From Lachnospiraceae bacterium UBA1251 (lineage in GTDB: Bacteria; Bacillota; Clostridia; Lachnospirales; Lachnospiraceae), in the NCBI GenBank assembly GCA_002308255.1, contig DBVZ01000140.1:1-7800 (forward strand): a DNA stretch of 7,800 nucleotides, in the 5' to 3' direction. The position numbers were made by a program, and so were the translations under genes. The notes beneath the pieces were generated by a model that ran no database searches, was not told where the DNA came from, and was given only the letters and a program-made list of their open reading frames with translations. Of the stretch, positions 6,068-7,800 are shown piece by piece (position 1 is the stretch's first letter; every line of letters starts with the position of its first letter).

Positions 6068-7198
6068 TTATTGAGGATCATTCGGCGTCTGATCCGGCTT
6101 CTCATAAGTCGGATTCCACACCGGTTCCTGCGGCTGCTGCGCAAAGGGATTTCCCTGCGGCGGAACATATGTATTCTGTCCCTGCGGCGCGTATGGATTT
6201 CCCTGCGGCGGAACGTATGTGTTCTGTCCCTGCGGCGCGTACGGATTCGGCGCCTGCGGGTTCTGTCCGTAAGAGAACGGCTGTCCGCCCATCCGGTTCT
6301 GAACATCCTGTCCGAACGGAGACGGTGCCTGCGGGTTCTGTCCCTGCGGAGCCCAGCCCTGTTGTCCGTAAGGATTCGGTGCCTGCGGACCAGCCTGTCC
6401 GTACGGATTCGGATTCGCAGCGCCGTAGAGATTCGTGAAACCGGGGCCCTCCGGCGTCGGAGGCGTCGGATCGTCAACGACCGGTTCGTCGGTCGCGGCT
6501 TCGTTCTTGATCAGACGGAAAATGAACACGTACATGAAGATGACGAACGCCACGAACAGGATCGTCGAAAGACCGGTTCCGACCATGAGGCATGCATCGT
6601 AGAAGCCGTGCGCGACGACCGCCCATACGAACGCGAGCAGTTTGTTCTTCTTCATGCCCGCCGTATCGCCGTAATGCTGGCACTGCTTCGCGCGTCCGTA
6701 GAACACGCCCATGACGACGGCAAAGGACATATGTCCCGGAATGGAAAGCACCGCTCTCATGAGCGCAACGCCGAGACCGCCCTGCAGGACGTAAAGGACG
6801 TTCTCAAATGCAGCGAATCCGAGCGACGTGAACACGCAGTAAACGACCGCGTCGAACTTGTAGTTGAATGCCGGATCCTTCCAGGTGCGCAGATGCGTGA
6901 GCACGTATTTGGCACCTTCCTCGGAGACTGCCACAACGATGAACGCCAGCAGGATATTGTAGATCACGCCTGACGGATCAAGCATCGTCGCATTGAGCAG
7001 TCTTCCCAGAATGCCTTCCAGGATCATCGCTATAAACGCGGATCCCACGCCGAGCAGGACCAGATGAATGAGAAGCTTTCTCGGCTCCTTCTCAATACTG
7101 TCCTTTTGGTAGATATACCGCATGAGATAGATGGCAGGGAGCAGCGCGGCGGCCACATTGATCATAAAAGAGCCTTGAAACAAAAACGGTAATGACAT
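6068..7198 (-). CDS. prsW: PrsW-family glutamic intramembrane protease with Pro/Gln/Asn-rich tail
   Basis: This 376-residue membrane protein has about seven hydrophobic segments in residues 12-230. It shows the PrsW motifs: E93-E94-G-A-K97 (SEEGAKY), F131-E132-N133 (AAFENVLY), H156 in PGHMSFAVVMGVFYG, and HGFYDA with H197 and D201. PrsW enzymes are intramembrane proteases; in Bacillus subtilis PrsW makes the first cut in the anti-sigma factor RsiW. No sigma or anti-sigma gene is seen here, so the substrate is open. Residues 240-376 form a Pro/Gln/Asn/Tyr/Gly-rich tail with NPYGQ-like units and a 16-residue tandem repeat. B. subtilis PrsW is much shorter and lacks such a tail. The ATG at 7198-7196 follows a strong AGGAGGA (7211-7205). 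It leads the NYN-helicase operon, 62 bases behind polC with no terminator seen between. Confidence 0.88.
   Translation of the reverse strand: MSLPFLFQGSFMINVAAALLPAIYLMRYIYQKDSIEKEPRKLLIHLVLLGVGSAFIAMILEGILGRLLNATMLDPSGVIYNILLAFIVVAVSEEGAKYVLTHLRTWKDPAFNYKFDAVVYCVFTSLGFAAFENVLYVLQGGLGVALMRAVLSIPGHMSFAVVMGVFYGRAKQCQHYGDTAGMKKNKLLAFVWAVVAHGFYDACLMVGTGLSTILFVAFVIFMYVFIFRLIKNEAATDEPVVDDPTPPTPEGPGFTNLYGAANPNPYGQAGPQAPNPYGQQGWAPQGQNPQAPSPFGQDVQNRMGGQPFSYGQNPQAPNPYAPQGQNTYVPPQGNPYAPQGQNTYVPPQGNPFAQQPQEPVWNPTYEKPDQTPNDPQ
6152..6247 (-). repeat. 48-bp tandem repeat inside the prsW tail
   Basis: Two in-frame 48-bp copies (6200-6247 and 6152-6199) match at 45 of 48 bases and encode two identical 16-residue units starting NPYAPQGQNTYVPPQG (residues 318-333 and 334-349). 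A truncated third unit (NPFAQ) follows. All three base differences are silent. The high identity points to recent duplication or slippage, and copy number may vary between strains. Confidence 0.9.
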
Positions 7199-7214
7199 TC
7201 TGGTTCCTCCTCAT

Positions 7215-7245
7215 TTCATACTGTTGCCGGCAACAAATCCGTCAA
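7215..7245 (-). promoter_or_regulatory. Possible promoter for the prsW-NYN-helicase operon
   Basis: On the minus strand a good -35 box TTGACG (7245-7240) is followed after 19 bases by TATGAA (7220-7215), a weak -10 box. The spacer is long and is almost filled by a perfect palindrome. The -10 lies only a few bases before the Shine-Dalgarno, so the leader would be very short. Read-through from polC is an alternative source of transcription. Confidence 0.35.
7222..7235. promoter_or_regulatory. Perfect 14-bp palindrome, possible operator
   Basis: TGTTGCCGGCAACA reads the same on both strands and lies between the putative -35 and -10 boxes upstream of prsW. This is where a dimeric repressor, or a spacer-distorting activator of the MerR kind, would bind. 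No T-run follows, so it is not a polC terminator. A second small palindrome, AGTATACT, lies at 7251-7258. Confidence 0.4.
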
Positions 7246-7260
7246 CCTAAAGTATACTCC

Positions 7261-7800
7261 TTACGCAAGCCCCGAGTCAAACAGAGAGATCTGGTTCGAT
7301 TCCGGGATATCTCCCAGGATCCCGTGTGCGGCGAGCTGGTCCGTGATGGTCTTGCTCACGCGGGCGCGGTTGCGGAAATCATCCCTCGAGAGGAACTCTC
7401 CCTTCGCCGCCGCCTGCTCGATGCTCTCCGCCGCCGTGTCGCCGAGTCCGTCAATGGAATTGAGGGCAGGCATGAGGCCTCCGTCGATGATCCGGAATTT
7501 TTTCGCCCCCGCCTTGTAGATGTCCATTTTATGGAAAGTGAAGCCTCTCGCGTACATTTCCCTTGCAAGGTACATGTCGCGCAGCGTTTCATCTTCCGTG
7601 GCGGAGCGCTTCTCCATCGCTTCGTATTCCCGGATGTGGTGTTCAAGCTTATCCCGTCCGAGGCACATTTTCTCGTACGAAAATCCCGACGCCCGGATTG
7701 AGAAATACGCCGCGTAATAGGCAAGCGGATCATGCACTTTATAATAGGCGATCCGCAGCGCATTGGTCACGTACGCCGCCGCGTGCGCTTTCGGGAACAT
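7261..7800 (-). CDS. polC: DNA polymerase III alpha subunit PolC, C-terminal 179 or more residues
   Basis: This is the 3' end of the replicative polymerase gene of Bacillota. The full protein is about 1,430 residues, so most of the gene lies beyond the right edge, and the Met at the edge is internal. The fragment opens with the conserved PolC segment FPKAHAAAYV...LRIAYYKVHDPLAYYAAYFSIRAS (fragment residues 2-38). A helix-hairpin-helix-like stretch LNSIDGLGDTAAESI (113-127) follows. Near the end, QISLF (170-174) matches the clamp-binding pentapeptide that tethers PolC to the DnaN sliding clamp. The gene stops at TAA (7263-7261). No terminator is visible before prsW, so read-through is possible. 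GCG is the dominant alanine codon, 8 of the first 10, in contrast to the left end of the window. Confidence 0.97.
   Translation of the reverse strand: MFPKAHAAAYVTNALRIAYYKVHDPLAYYAAYFSIRASGFSYEKMCLGRDKLEHHIREYEAMEKRSATEDETLRDMYLAREMYARGFTFHKMDIYKAGAKKFRIIDGGLMPALNSIDGLGDTAAESIEQAAAKGEFLSRDDFRNRARVSKTITDQLAAHGILGDIPESNQISLFDSGLA

Noticed and set aside
6152..6247. CRISPR-like array
   Set aside because: The repeats are directly tandem, without spacers, and in frame within the protease gene.
6071..6973. 300-codon plus-strand frame opposite prsW
   Set aside because: It is a highly Arg-rich product of the antisense of the Pro/Gln-rich tail. PrsW motifs are clear on the minus strand.
7222..7235. 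Terminator for polC
   Set aside because: The palindrome has no usable loop and is not followed by a T-run on the minus strand.

Overview
The window looks like a chromosomal segment from a Gram-positive member of the Bacillota, probably of Clostridia type. The evidence is the end of a PolC-type replicative DNA polymerase at the right edge and consensus sigma-A promoters with AGGAGG-type ribosome binding sites. Coding DNA is moderately GC-rich, roughly 50-60% in the lines I counted by eye. The genus assignment is inference only. I see no rRNA, tRNA, CRISPR array, insertion sequence or phage gene.

Left part (1-2357). A class II ketose-bisphosphate aldolase gene runs off the left edge on the minus strand (1-453). 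A purine permease of the NCS2/AzgA type (831-2261) is transcribed divergently from it. The 377-base gap between them holds a promoter for each gene, and each leader contains an inverted repeat. The permease gene ends at a very clear UUCG-loop terminator that should work in both directions (2327-2357).

Middle (2358-2594). This non-coding stretch separates two convergent transcription units. It carries three 15-bp tandem units, then a pair of 56-bp direct repeats whose ends can form hairpins, then a weak terminator-like dyad directly behind the helicase gene.

Right part (2595-7800, all minus strand, listed in transcription order). The genes are the polC 3' end, a PrsW-like intramembrane protease with a long Pro/Gln/Asn/Tyr-rich tail, an NYN-domain nuclease with two LOTUS/OST-HTH domains, and an XPD/Rad3-type helicase with an N-terminal PD-(D/E)xK nuclease domain. 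The last three are packed as an operon: 24 bases separate prsW from the NYN gene, and a TAATG stop/start overlap joins the NYN and helicase genes. A predicted RNase and a nuclease-helicase co-translated behind a membrane protease is the closest thing here to an uncharacterised system. I cannot show from one window that they work together.

The most unexpected signal is inside the permease gene. The alanine codon GCG is absent from the first 22 alanines, then makes up 13 of the next 27, starting near base 1579. The aldolase to the left resembles the GCG-poor part, and polC to the right resembles the GCG-rich part. Either the gene is a recombinant mosaic or the contig joins two genomes there.
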